Source of the DNA: Girardinichthys multiradiatus
Lineage: Eukaryota; Chordata; Actinopteri; Cyprinodontiformes; Goodeidae
Reading direction: 5' to 3'
Length of the DNA stretch: 64,000 nt
Assembly: GCF_021462225.1 (NCBI RefSeq)
Contig: NC_061798.1
Span: 19,552,820 to 19,616,819, forward strand
In this document: positions 24,102 through 37,100 of the stretch, one piece after another
How positions within the stretch are numbered: the stretch's first letter is position 1
How the letters are laid out: each line of letters starts with the position of its first letter
The notes under the pieces: generated by a model
The model's database searches: none
The model's input: only the letters and a program-made list of their open reading frames with translations
What the model was told of the DNA's origin: nothing
Program-made: the position numbers and the translations under genes

Positions 24102-25081
24102 GAATGAAAGATTTCAACTCAAATATTTAGAACTTTGGTCAACATGTAAAATGTTTGACAGGGGGTAGAAAAGTCTGACAAACTGTATCACAAGGTATGA
24201 AGAGGCTGGAATACGTTCAATCAGGTATTAAACCAATTCCAGCTTAGTTTGAGAACATTTTCCTAGTCTTTGAATCTGCATCTTCAGATTCATCCGCTGA
24301 CCAAGATAACTGTTTACATTATGTAACTTCAAGCAAAGATCTTTATTCCTCTAAATAATGATTGCTTCGTTTTCACATAACCATCTTTTACACAAATTAA
24401 CCCCAAACTGCTCGTTTTGCTTTTCAGAGATGGTGATTAATGTATATTTTGCTGTAATGCAGATTTCAACTAAACAGTGACCCAACACATCTTAATGCGA
24501 CAGATGCTTTTCAAAGTAAACACGTGGTCTATGTGACCAAGATGGAAACAAAAAAGGCTCCGTTTTTAAAGAACTGAGAGAAAAACAAAAATAAGAATGT
24601 ACAGAGAACAATTTCTTTGAAATTATTTCAGAGTCTGTAGCAGAGGATAAGCAGATTTAGATCTTTGCCGCTGAGCTCGCCGACTATACAGTATGCTCTG
24701 TCCCCTCATTATTAATGCCTGCATGAAAAACACGTGGCAAAAAAAAAATTTACAAAAAATCACTATTTACCCCCACCACAATTAAGGCCTATCCACCAGT
24801 TTTCCCACCGCTCTAGCTTGAATTTTTCCTAACAGGTACAAAGAACAAGCCAGGAGGGTCGCAACAACCCCAGAGATACAGAATATTCTTCCAAAAACTG
24901 TAATTAAAGACATGAAGGGAGCCGAGTGACCAGGCAGCTCCTCTGTTTGACGTGAATGCTGGTTTGTAAATTGACATTAACAGGAGAGGAACGTTCCAGG
25001 GTGGGAATCACATGGAGGCAGAAACTGGGTGCAGGAGGCAGTAGACAACCCTTCTCCTCTTCCTGCTTTTCCACCTGGCGA
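24102..25081 (-). other. pdcd4: pdcd4 3' UTR (proposed)
   Basis: Sequence from the TAA stop to the candidate poly(A) signals. I looked for the canonical miR-21 match (AUAAGCU in the mRNA, AGCTTAT on the plus strand), known in mammalian PDCD4, and did not see it here. Confidence 0.5.
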
Positions 25082-25133
25082 TTAGTTCTTGATCAGTCCA
25101 CCGTCTCCTTCGCTTACAAAGCGCTTGCGCCCT
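25082..25133 (-). CDS. pdcd4: pdcd4 coding exon 11 (C terminus)
   Basis: Only 52 nt are coding: the A at 25133 completes Arg, then GRKRFVSEGDGGLIKN and TAA at 25084-25082. The acceptor is CTCCACCAG. It was found by its match to the conserved C terminus of PDCD4; human has RKRFVSEGDGGRLKPESY. Confidence 0.93.
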
Positions 25134-28100
25134 CTGGTGGAGAAAGTTGAGTTAAAAATGTGTTGCATGGACAAATTTGGACATTTTGTGCTTGTTAATC
25201 TGGCTTGCATAATAAAGTGCCATAATAAAGATTTGTGCAACTGTGACTCGTTTTTGTGCCGTTTGTGAACATCTGAAGCGGAAATCTACATGTAAGACGT
25301 AGCTGCTTTCTACATTTATCTCTTGAGTTACAAATGGAAATTTTGACAAAATCTTGACACTTAAAAGTCATTGAACAGCACCCACTCAAACTGACCGGTC
25401 AGAACAGAGATTGTTCTATTGCAATCAATGTTCTCAGGAAATACAGACTCAACTATGGGTTTACCTGTCAAGCCCACTCTACTAGCTACTTAACTCCGTT
25501 TTTTCTAGATTTATATAAAGATTACATTCAGAATAGGAATTAAATGGAAAATGTTTCATATAAGTTGCCTTTGCAATTCCAACAACACTGAAGGAAACTA
25601 AGTAGGACTTACTCTCAAAAAACTAACCACATACTGTTCAGTATCATGCAAACATATTCACATTTCCCATCACAGCCATACATTTCGCAGCATTTTATTA
25701 GGATTTTACGTGACAGACCAACACAAAGCCCCACATAATTCTGAGGTGGAAAGATGAGATGAATCTCAAAACTGTATACAAATAAGAATCTTTAAAGTGT
25801 GGCGTGCATTTTTATTCAGGAACCTGGGACTCAAGACCTTGCAGAACAACCTTTTACTGCAATTACAGCTAGAAATCTTTAGAGGTATGTCTCTGCCAAC
25901 GTGCACCTAGAGACTCAAGGTTTAGAACGTTGTTCTTTCAGATATATTTCAAGCTCAGACAGACTGAACGAAAAGCATCTGTGAACTAGGGCTGCAAATT
26001 TATCATTATTGCAATAACACTACATGCGATATCAATATTCTGAAGAACTGTTTGGACTGCAATAGTATTTGCTAATTTTATACAATTTTGACATGGAATA
26101 TAAGAGAAGTTTTAAAGTAGGAGAAAATTTTGCTTCAACATTTTTTGTTAGGAAATTACAACCAAGTTGTTATTGTGCCAAAACGTCATTTGCCGGTTGC
26201 AACTTTTTCAATAAAATAATTTTGTAGAGGTGGAAATAAAGAAAGATCTTTTTCTAGCAGCTGAATAAAACCCAAGACAGAAATACAACATAACTGTTTA
26301 GTTAAATATTTGCTCATTTATCGTAAGTCATATTGTCAATGTGAAAGTCACCAACATTATCGTATATTGCATGTTTTCCTAATATCACGCAGCCGTACTG
26401 GGAACATCAGTTTTTTTAAGTCTCAAGTCGTTTGCTGGCTCCAACTAGTTTTCCTCCAGGACTGACGTACATGTAGCTCCATCCATTCTTCCATCAACTC
26501 TGACCAGATTCACTATCAATGCCGAAGAAAATAAAAAGCCTCTACCATGTTTCAACATAAGGATGATGAGCTCAGAGTGATGTGCAGTGTTATTTTTCCC
26601 CCACAGATCTGTTTTGTTCTCATCTGACCAGTGCACCTCCTTATGCTGTGTGCCTTCCATAGACTGTGGCAAAGTGAAAACGTGTCTTCCTTCCTGCCAC
26701 TTTATGGTAAAGGCCAGATATGTGGAGTGCATGACTAATAGCTGTCCTGTTGACCGTTTCACCCACCTGAGCTTTGGCTCTCTGCAAGTCCAAAGACATT
26801 TTATTGCTTTTCTGAGTAATGCCCTACTTACCCAACCTGTGAGTTTAAATAGACAGTTCTGCCTTGGAAGGTTTAGGGGTATTAATACTTTTGCAGGCAG
26901 CATACACTTGTATTCCAAACTGATTTTAAGATTTTGTGATACTGACATCTGTACATTATTTAGATTTTTATTTTTACATTTTGATCTCAAATAATTAACC
27001 ATAAAACCAGCTCATCATTTTGAAAATCCAATTTGCTACATTTACCTGCAACTAAAAATTCTGACCATTGTGTTATTGGATGATTATGTTTTATTTGTTA
27101 CTCAACTAATTCTTTATAAAAATACAAAAAAATAAAAATCAAGGAAAGTGGCTCAATGGATGGCACTGAGATATAGGAACCCCAATTTGCTGGGGCATTA
27201 ACTACAACATAATCTCTTTTTCGATTGGCCAGTCTGAATGTCCATCCAATCAGTTTCAAGTGCAAATATTGTATCAAATTTTTGCACTTGTTGCTCAAGA
27301 GGCACATGCAGAAGCCACCTGAGGTTTATGAAGATTTCTGCTTTGTACTTGTAATAAGTTGTTCACAAAACAAAAACCGCACATGCAAATTTTTTTTTTT
27401 TTTTTTGTAGGACAACTTTTTTGTAGGACAAATCTTAGTCTCTCAGGCACTTTGTTTCATACCAATACAAAGCTAAATTTATAAAGCATATGCACATTTT
27501 CAGCCCAAATTTGAACCAATCATGTTTCAAATGGTAATAATAATAGTTATTAGTCAGAGAATTACAAATTTATGCAAACTGGATTTCATGCTTTTCTAAT
27601 ATATTACTAGGCAAGACAAACAACTTTGAGTTGATCTGACCAATTGTTTTTGACAATGATTGTTTTTCATCGTCAAAAGAGTTCCCATGATGCAGTGCAT
27701 AAATTCAATAGAAAATTTATTTAAGCCAAACTGCATCTGATTGTACTTCTTGACTATTAAATTGAACAGAATGCTAATAATATCTAGAGCCAGACAGCAG
27801 CTTTATTTGTTGTTGTTTTTTTCCACCATCATGAATTGGTCTTCTGGAATAACTATAATTAAAAGTTGTAAAACGTGCAAAGATGATCAATAAAGAACTA
27901 ACCTGAAAGGACAAGCGTCCCGCAGCTGTTTGGTAATGACAGACTCCTGGTAGCAGAGGTCCACAAAGGCCTCCATGATGGGGTGGGCAAGGGGCACATC
28001 CAGGCAGATTTCATGCAGCTCGTCATACACACGCTGGAAGCCCTGAATGTAAATGTAAAGATCATGAACAGCTGTTTGTAAAAAATACAGTCTGAACATC

Positions 28101-31100
28101 TAGTGACATCGAGTTTGCCTAACCCTGTTCATCTGATCCACAGTGATGAGGCCTGTTTTCCAGAAGGACTGCAGAAGTTTCATCATCATGTGACTGGCAG
28201 TGTCCCCATTTGACTCCAGCACCATCACTATAGCCTGTCATTAATAAATCACAACATAGAGAAGAAACATGAACAAGTTGTGCTTTTCACCACATGGTGG
28301 CAGTGTCTCCACCTTTACTGGATGCAATTTTAACCAAAAGTTTGGCTGGGACATGATGACCGAGCAATTTAATGTTGGGCCAGAATTCAGGAAATTGAAA
28401 GATAAGGCTCCAGGGAGGCTATATATGAAGGAAAATGTCTGCATCAAACAGCCTCATTATATTCAGAGCTCAGAGAATGATTTGATACACCAACCCAAGT
28501 AATATCCTCATTTTCCATCTTGTAATTGTAGCAGTGCATTTATGACAAATATTTACACAAGCGAAACTCTAATGACCCAGTGACTCAACATTAACATTTG
28601 CTGTAAAACTGAAACTATAAAATGTAAATATAAATGTGTCCACAGCCCTGTGAAAATTGCCTGGTTTTTGTGATTTAACCTGACAGAAATTATTCAAGAA
28701 CATTTTTTACCTTTAGTATGACCTATAGCCTGTGTAACCTAATAATAAAACAAGCAAAAGTGTCCTATGGGGAAAAGGTTGAAAATAAACTGCAATAATG
28801 TGTTTGCATAAGTGTGCACACCTTTGAAGTAATGCTGTTGAAACACTTTTAGATTTTTACTACAACACTTAGTCTTTATAGGTAGGAGCCTATCTCAGAA
28901 TGGCACAACTCGATTTAGCAAGTGTTTGCTCACTGTTCTTCCAAAGAAAAGAAAATGCTTCGGATCTTTCAGGTCATAAGGACATCTTCTATGCACAGCC
29001 CTTTTTGGATCAGCCCGCATATTTTTAAAATCAGGTTCAGGTCTAGGCTATAAAAAAAAACAAAAAAAAAACAATTCTTCTGGTGAAGCCTTTCTTTTGG
29101 TTGGTTTGGATTTTTTGGATTACGCTTTGGGCTGTTGTGGTGAAAGATTAATCTTTATTGTTAGCTTTCTAGCTGAAGTCGAAATAATGGCCAAAATGTT
29201 GGACCCTGGTTTCATCAGATCATCGAACATTTGTCAACAAGCTTTTGGAAGATTTCAAATTTATCTTTGAAAAATTTAGCTGGGTTCAGATGTTTTATCC
29301 TTAGACATATATTTTTTGTAAAGCACTTTTGCTAAATTCTTTGTAAAAAAAAAAAAAAAGTTCAATAAAGAAAGATAATCGACTCTATTGTAGTTTATTT
29401 AAGTCAGAGCCCTGACCATAAAATGTGCATGAATATTTTCCTGATGTTACCATCTTTGTTACTTTATTCCAGAGTTTATGACTGGCTTACAGTGGAAACA
29501 TACAAAGAGAGAGGGATGTGACTGAATAAAAGAGGAATAAACCAGACTATGTGGGCTAATGATCAACCAGACTGAGACTAATAATTTAGTTCCTCTATAT
29601 TTTAAATCTCATTTATTACTTGAATAAATGTTTGCCAGGTATATTTATTTCATCTGTTATGTAAAACAAAGGTAAATGTTTTGTTAAATGTAAACTTGAG
29701 TTGGAATGAATGCATTAGGGCATGACGCTCTTTACAAACTAGAAATGCAGGATTTTATTTTATACCAGGATTTTTTTCTGGTATAATTCTGATCACATTT
29801 AATTCCAATCTGATAAAACTTATATTAAGCATTTTGTTTAATACACAATAGGAGGCCCAAACAGCTTTTCCTTCACATGGCTTGAATGAAATACAGGTCC
29901 TTCTCAAAATATTAGCATATTGTGATAAAGTTCATTATTTTCCATAATGTCATGATGAAAATTTAACATTCATATATTTTAGATTCATTGCACACTAACT
30001 GAAATATTTCAGGTCTTTTATTGTCTTAATACGGATGATTTTGGCATACAGCTCATGAAAACCCAAAATTCCTATCTCACAAAATTAGCATATCATTAAA
30101 AGGGTCTCTAAACGAGCTATGAACCTAATCATCTGAATCAACGAGTTAACTCTAAACACCTGCAAAAGATTCCTGAGGCCTTTAAAACTCCCAGCCTGGT
30201 TCATCACTCAAAACCCCAATCATGAGTAAGACTGCCGACCTGACTGCTGTCCAGAAGGCCACTATTGACACCCTCAAGCAAGAGGGTAAGACACAGAAAG
30301 AAATTTCTGAACGAATAGGCTGTTCCCAGAGTGCTGTATCAAGGCACCTCAGTGGGAAGTCTGTGGGAAGGAAAAAGTGTGGCAGAAAACGCTGCACAAC
30401 GAGAAGAAGTGACCGGACCCTGAGGAAGATTGTGGAGAAGGGCCGATTCCAGACCTTGGGGGACCTGCGGAAGCAGTGGACTGAGTCTGGAGTAGAAACA
30501 TCCAGAGCCACCGTGCACAGGCGTGTGCAGGAAATGGGCTACAGGTGCCGCATTCCCCAGGTCAAGCCACTTTTGAACCAGAAACAGCGGCAGAAGCGCC
30601 TGACCTGGGCTACAGAGAAGCAGCACTGGACTGTTGCTCAGTGGTCCAAAGTACTTTTTTCAGATGAAAGCAAATTCTGCATGTCATTCGGAAATCAAGG
30701 AGATTCTGGAGGAAGACTGGGGAGAAGGAAATGCCAAAATGCCAGAAGTCCAGTGTCAAGTACCCACAGTCAGTGATGGTCTGGGGTGCCGTGTCAGCTG
30801 CTGGTGTTGGTCCACTGTGTTTTATCAAGGGCAGGGTCAATGCAGCTAGCTATCAGGAGATTTTGGAGCACTTCATGCTTCCATCTGCTGAAAAGCTTCA
30901 TGGAGATGAAGATTTCATTTTTCAGCACGACCTGGCACCTGCTCAGTGTCAAAACCACTGGTAAATGGTTTACTGACCATGGTATCACTGTGCTCAATTG
31001 GCCTGCCAACTCTCCTGACCTGAACCCCATAGAGAATCTGTGGGATATTGTGAAGAGAACGTTGAGAGACTCAAGACCCAACACTCTGGATGAGCTAAAG

Positions 31101-34100
31101 GCCGCTATCGTAACATCCTGGGCCTCCATAAGACCTCAGCAGTGCCACAGGCTGATTGCCTCCATGCCACGCCGCATTGAAGCAGTCATTTCTGCAAAAG
31201 GATTCCCGACCAAGTATTGAGTGCATAACTGTACATGATTATTTGAAGGTTGACGTTTTTTGTATTAAAAACACTTTTCTTTTATTGGTCGGATGAAATA
31301 TGCTAATTTTGTGAGATAGGAATTTTGGGTTTTCATGAGCTGTATGCCAAAATCATCCGTATTAAAAAAATAAAGGACCTGAAATATTTCAGTTAGTGTG
31401 CAATGAATCTAAAATATATGAATGTTAAATTTTCATCATGACATTATGGAAAATAATGAACTTTATCACAATATGCTAATATTTTGAGAAGGACCTGTAT
31501 GTCCGAACTATGCAACTGTTCTCTGCACTAATCAATTTTAACAAAAATAGTTTACAGATCTGCATCTTCCTCTTTAAATAGGATCTGCACAGATTTGATG
31601 CTATGCCGATTCATCACAACAGATGAGTCATTTCATACATGGTCCTACATTTCTATCGGCATGTCTGGTAGGTATGTGCAAAAAAGGCCTGGAATAAATT
31701 AATATTTTATTGCAGCAGCATAATATCACACAGTTATTTAAAACCAATTTTTTAGACCAACTTTTATTGCATGCGGAGAAATATCCCACATTAAAGTATA
31801 AAAAAAAAAAAAAAGAAATGACCAGTGCCAAACTGATTGGTACATCTATGAATTCCTATAAAATAGTGAAACCAATGTATTTTTAATTTATACTTTTTAT
31901 ATTCAGAATAGTGTGCCTAAGAACTATCAATTAGTAATTCATAACATCCTGTTTCCTTATATAAATATCGTACAGAGGCCTGATTCTATCAGCCAAGCTT
32001 AAAAATGGGAAATGCAGGAGAACATGCCATTTAAGTAAGGTAGATATGTCTTTAACCTTATAGGTCGGGAAACAAGAAAAAACAGTTACCTCGAACAATA
32101 AATGAACATTTTGAACAGCTGGAATTGTGACATATTAGGATGGATGAGGACCCAAGTTTATTCTGCAAACACGCAGTGGGTATTATGGGAATATGCGAAA
32201 TCTGCAGAACTAATGGCTGGGGAACTGCAGTAATCTTTCAGTCTCCAAGGGTCCATAAAACATACATTAGATTATTTCTACACGCCAAACGGTTGTTCAG
32301 GAGAGACGCCAAAGAAAAGCCTTTTCTAACACACCATTACAAACACCAAATTTGTGCAGTTTGCTAAATGATAGCGGGATATTAGCTGGTCAGATGAGAC
32401 AAAAATTTAGCTTTTCAGCACCAAACAATCTGGGTGGACCTGGCATATAAAATCACCTCATGCCTACTGTGAGGCACAGTGGAGGTTTTGTGATGATGTG
32501 AGCATATTTCTAGGCTGGGATCAACAACTCCTTAAAATACTAGGAGGTTTTCTTAATAAAAAATCTTTTGATCTCTCTCAGAAAATTGAAAATCGATCAT
32601 TACAGGTTCTTTCAGCAAAATAATGACCTAAAGCTTATAGTTTTGTCAACACAGAAATGCCAACTCAGTCCCAACTCAGTCCCAACTCAGACCTAAATCC
32701 AGACCTGTTTGGGGCAATTTATCTTGCCACTATAAACAGTGAGGAGGTAAAAGAAAAACATTCTCCAAAATGCAGAAGCCTTCTGCATTTTGATTGTGAG
32801 ATTATTCTACTGCAATAGAAAATTTGTTTTAAAACTTTAAAAAACACAAAACCTTCGCTGGGGTGACAAAAATGAAGGCGACTGCATTTGCGAATTTGCT
32901 ACTTAATGCCTGTTCAAACCTTGGTAGACAGATTGCACACCGTGTAAGTTTAGTGGTTATCAGCTTAAAGAAATCTGTGTGTTTTTACTCGTGTTTTCTA
33001 ACAAAAACAATTCTGCTGAATGTCTGTTGCCAGCTTTAGTTAGAAAAAAAAAAAGAAGCTGCCCAATCCAGGAATGAATGTGTTAACTGGAGGTCAGTGT
33101 CTATGAGAGAGAGAAAATTCACGCTTAATTTACATTTACGCATTCTGAATTAATTTGGATTCAGCTCCAAGATCACATTTACTGAAAATGAGAGAAAGTA
33201 ACTGCCAATCACAAAATGTCCTTGGCACAAAACAGGAATCATACTAAAAGCAGAGATTTATGTTTACAGCTTTCTTTGGTTTACTTGAAAAGACACAAAA
33301 CGAGGTAGAAAAAAACAACAAAAAAAACTCAAAGGTTTGACTCGCAGATCTCGGCTTGAATCGTGTAATAATAAAAGTGTGAAGAATGAACATGTGCAGA
33401 AACAGTGGTAAGGCTGACTGAATACCTCATAGACAAGTTCATGGTGGAAGTGAGGGACTTCCAAGTCCCGCAGACAGTGCTCCGCCTCAGACACGTCTCC
33501 AGATATCAGGTACTCTTTGAGGAGAAGGTTCATCTGCAGCAAAAACAAATGAGGACCACAGTCAAAGCTGATGACATCTAGCTAGAGGCTTGAACCACCA
33601 CATTTTGCAAGAAGGAACCAGTAATGGAGTCTAACACATCAAATACAGATATAGCTCAGATACATACATATACAACCACTAATACCTGGTTAAATGTTCC
33701 TGGGCAAGCTGCACAGGAGCCATCCAGGTCGAGACCATCCTTTCATCAGAACCTTAATGTTAGCTTCTTAATCTTTTCCAAAACCAGTTATGTTTTTGTG
33801 ACCTCTGTCCTGTTGGAAGACCCAGCTGTTGTTGATATGAGCTGAAGTTGAGAAATTTGGACATAGTCTTACATTTTTTCATCCCCTTGATGTGATGCAT
33901 GAGTACCAGCGGTAGCTAAACAGACCCTCAGCATGACGCTGCAAATTTCACTTAAACTTCAGCATGTTGATTTTTATAGCAGCAGGTTTTTTTGTTAGTG
34001 GAGCATCCTCTGAGTCCATGCTGATAGTAAACCTGCTTCCCTGTGGGCTGAGACATTGGCGTTCCTGCATCTTTCAGTTCATGACAGTGGTTGAGCTTTC

Positions 34101-37100
34101 CACATGCTCACCAATGTCCTTTCATCAGAGGTAACAGTTTGAGCCAGATGGTAGAAACTTGGACAGAATTGATCCCCAAAGGGAATGGACAAGCAGGATA
34201 ACAATAAGCTTCTGGAATTGCCCCAAAAATCCACCAAATGTAAAATTTGTAGACTATGCTTAAAAGGTCAGCTCCATATTCAGATACTAACCATGTTTAA
34301 TAACCTGTACCATTTCTGATAAGAAAAGTGGTAAAACGTTCAACTAACATTTTAGTGCAACTTGCTCAAGAACATTCAAGCAAATAAAAGTGGGCTTTAT
34401 GCATATATTTTAGTCTGTATGTATAATTTTGACCCTGTGTGACTTAAAGAACAACCCACAATAAATTTACACCTGTGGAACCAATTCTTGTTTTTTAAAA
34501 AAAAACATTGAAGAACTTGGTTGTATCATCATTTTGCCAAGGGAGAAAGAATGATGGAAATGCATCAATAAAAGGCCCAAATTGATCTGATAACAATGCA
34601 TGTATGTCACCGCTGAACAACACTGTAAGCAAATGTGGATTATTCTCCCTACATTGACAAGAACAGCTTCTCTTAAATCTCTTAAAATATGCCAGAAATG
34701 GTCACCGTTTAAGATGTGAGATAAGTGTGATCTCTGTGAGATGCTTTGGACCATCTGAGATATAACATTGAGATGGAAATCTGTCCTTGTATGAGTCTAC
34801 ACAAGAGAAGAGTGTCACCTGTACAGTGAAAATAAATTAAATATAATCAAAAGGCTACAATAAACTGCAACGGAGCTGGAAAGGTCATCACAAACAGACT
34901 GTTCTAAAACTCCTGAGTGTGAGAGTTGTTTGCGCCTACACTCACCACAGCAAAAACATCTAACCTTGACAGGACAGTCTAAAGGTCTGAAGGATGCACA
35001 ATACTTTGAGAGAGGGCAACATGACAATTTTTTTTTCCCACTTCTGCACGTAGTTCTTATAAATGTTGTGCAACAAAGACACAAGCCATCACTTGAAACA
35101 TCCACCTTAATAAACCCTAAAACCCCTGATGATGGAGTTGTAACTGTAATCAAAACAAAGCTGCGGCACACAAACAGAAGGTGTGCGTTGGCCTCTCCTG
35201 TCCTCGTGTTTACAGGGCACACTTCTGAGAGGACAGAATGCTCTGCTGACACAGCAGTCCAGCAGAGCACTGGCCTGTGGATCTCTACCCAGCATGCATT
35301 GCTGCCTTCTGTTGATGTTACATAACAACAACAAAAGCTCCTGAGATGGTCAATACAAACACTTTGAGCTCAAGCGTTTAAAACTACCGTACTTAATAAA
35401 AAGTGGAATCTCATTGAACAGTAAATTGCATATTAATTAAAAGTGCAACTCTCTCAATGCTTGGTCTGAGCTCACCTTTTTAACGAGATGTTTAACGGGT
35501 CTCAAACCTCCACCAACACCCCACACATTATCTAGACCAATCATGCCCTTCTTCATTGACAGAAGGACTGCAGCGCGGTCTAAAGCCACTCTGGAAAAAA
35601 ATAAAATAAAATTCACAGACAGGTCAGTAATGCTGTTTTTTTTTTTTTAAATACCAAAATAGTCTTAATATGTCTGGAAAATTCATAATACGGTCTACAC
35701 AGCTTTTGCTGGCTTACCTAGCGTGCTCGCAGTCCACTTTCCCTTTGTAAGTATCCAGGAAGTTCATGGGAAGGACGTGGTCGGCTATGCCTCGGGCTAT
35801 AAACTGGCCTAACATCTGAAAGAAACAAGAGGGAAAAAATTCTGGAAATACAAATATGTTTCCATTTGCTTTTACAAATACTTATCCAGCCCTTGATGAG
35901 AAAAAAATAACTTCTTTACAAAACAATAAATGAAGAAAAAACTAATTTCCAAATTTCTCTTGTTCACAACATGAAGCATTTGAATCCAGTACCTACAGCA
36001 GGTAAATTATGTGTTCGAACCGTGGAAACTACTTCCAGTGATGAGATAAACTGTAAATCCACTTGCCCTTGAAATGGCATGTGTGTGTGCGCTTACATAT
36101 GAGGCCTGTTAGAAATTGCTGATCGATTAGTGCCTTTTTAAACAGTTTTAGCTGATCATGTTTAAAACCTCCACCAAACTGGTACTGAACAAAGTTATAC
36201 AGTACAAACATTATCCACCGAGGAACTCGACAGACTAGGCAGAATCAATCTATAACAGGGAGTGGAAAAAAAAAACACAAAGAAGCCGCATTCATCTTTA
36301 ATCTTTTAAGTGTCTTAAGCCCTGCTTTGCTTCTCCTCCCTTCAAAGTAAACAGCACCAAGAACAGATCCAGAGCTGCTACCTTTCCTACTTCAGCATAT
36401 TAGCTCTACCTGAGGGGCCTCTGGTGTGTCCAGAATGAGGTCCGGCAGCTCTTTCACCATCTTATCAAAGGCGTGGGCCATGTCACCCTGTGTGAGCATC
36501 TTCCCCGACAGATCGGACAGCAGGCGGGAGGTCAGCTCCCTGTGACTGGCCTTCCCTTCCAGGGACAGGGACACAGCCACAGAGGTAAACTCGTACTTAT
36601 GTTGCCCCAGGTTGAGTTCCTTCAGCAACACCTGGAAGCACCACGAGATTGAACAGGAGTCGGGCTCTGTCACATATATTTATATACAAAAATAAACTAT
36701 TAAAGACTAAATAAGCAGTCTATCCATTACTATTGTTAATGTTGTTTAACATTTATAATTGCTACACTCGCTCATTTATGCATATTCAGTGTAAACATGC
36801 ATAAACACAAGAAATTTACCTCAACCTCTTTTGTGTCTCCATGTTCAAAGTACTCCAGTACGATTGGGTTTACCATTTTTTCTAGTTCCTTCTCTTCTAC
36901 CTCCGGTACAACTGTTTCATAAACAGTGTCACCCTGCGGAAAAGAACTACACACAATCAGTTCCAACGAGTCACAAAGGCCACCAAAATGTACACAAATA
37001 TGGTCCAAGTGGTTTTGCAATTATAGTCCACTGCAAAAGACTCATTGAACTCTGTCATTAGCCCTCAAACCTTTGTTCTGCTTGATGCATCAGTCACTAT

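Larger units (their letters stand above)
25134..27902 (-). other. pdcd4: pdcd4 intron 10, mostly repeats
   Basis: Donor GTTAGT at 27902 and acceptor CAG at 25134. It contains the reversed Tc1 remnant (25685-26890) with the nested hAT MITE (25987-26397). The rest is AT-rich without signal. Confidence 0.8.

Noticed and set aside
34815..35325. Overlapping 131- and 151-residue frames on both strands in pdcd4 intron 7
   Set aside because: They overlap each other antisense, show no domain, and the spliced pdcd4 frame is complete without them.
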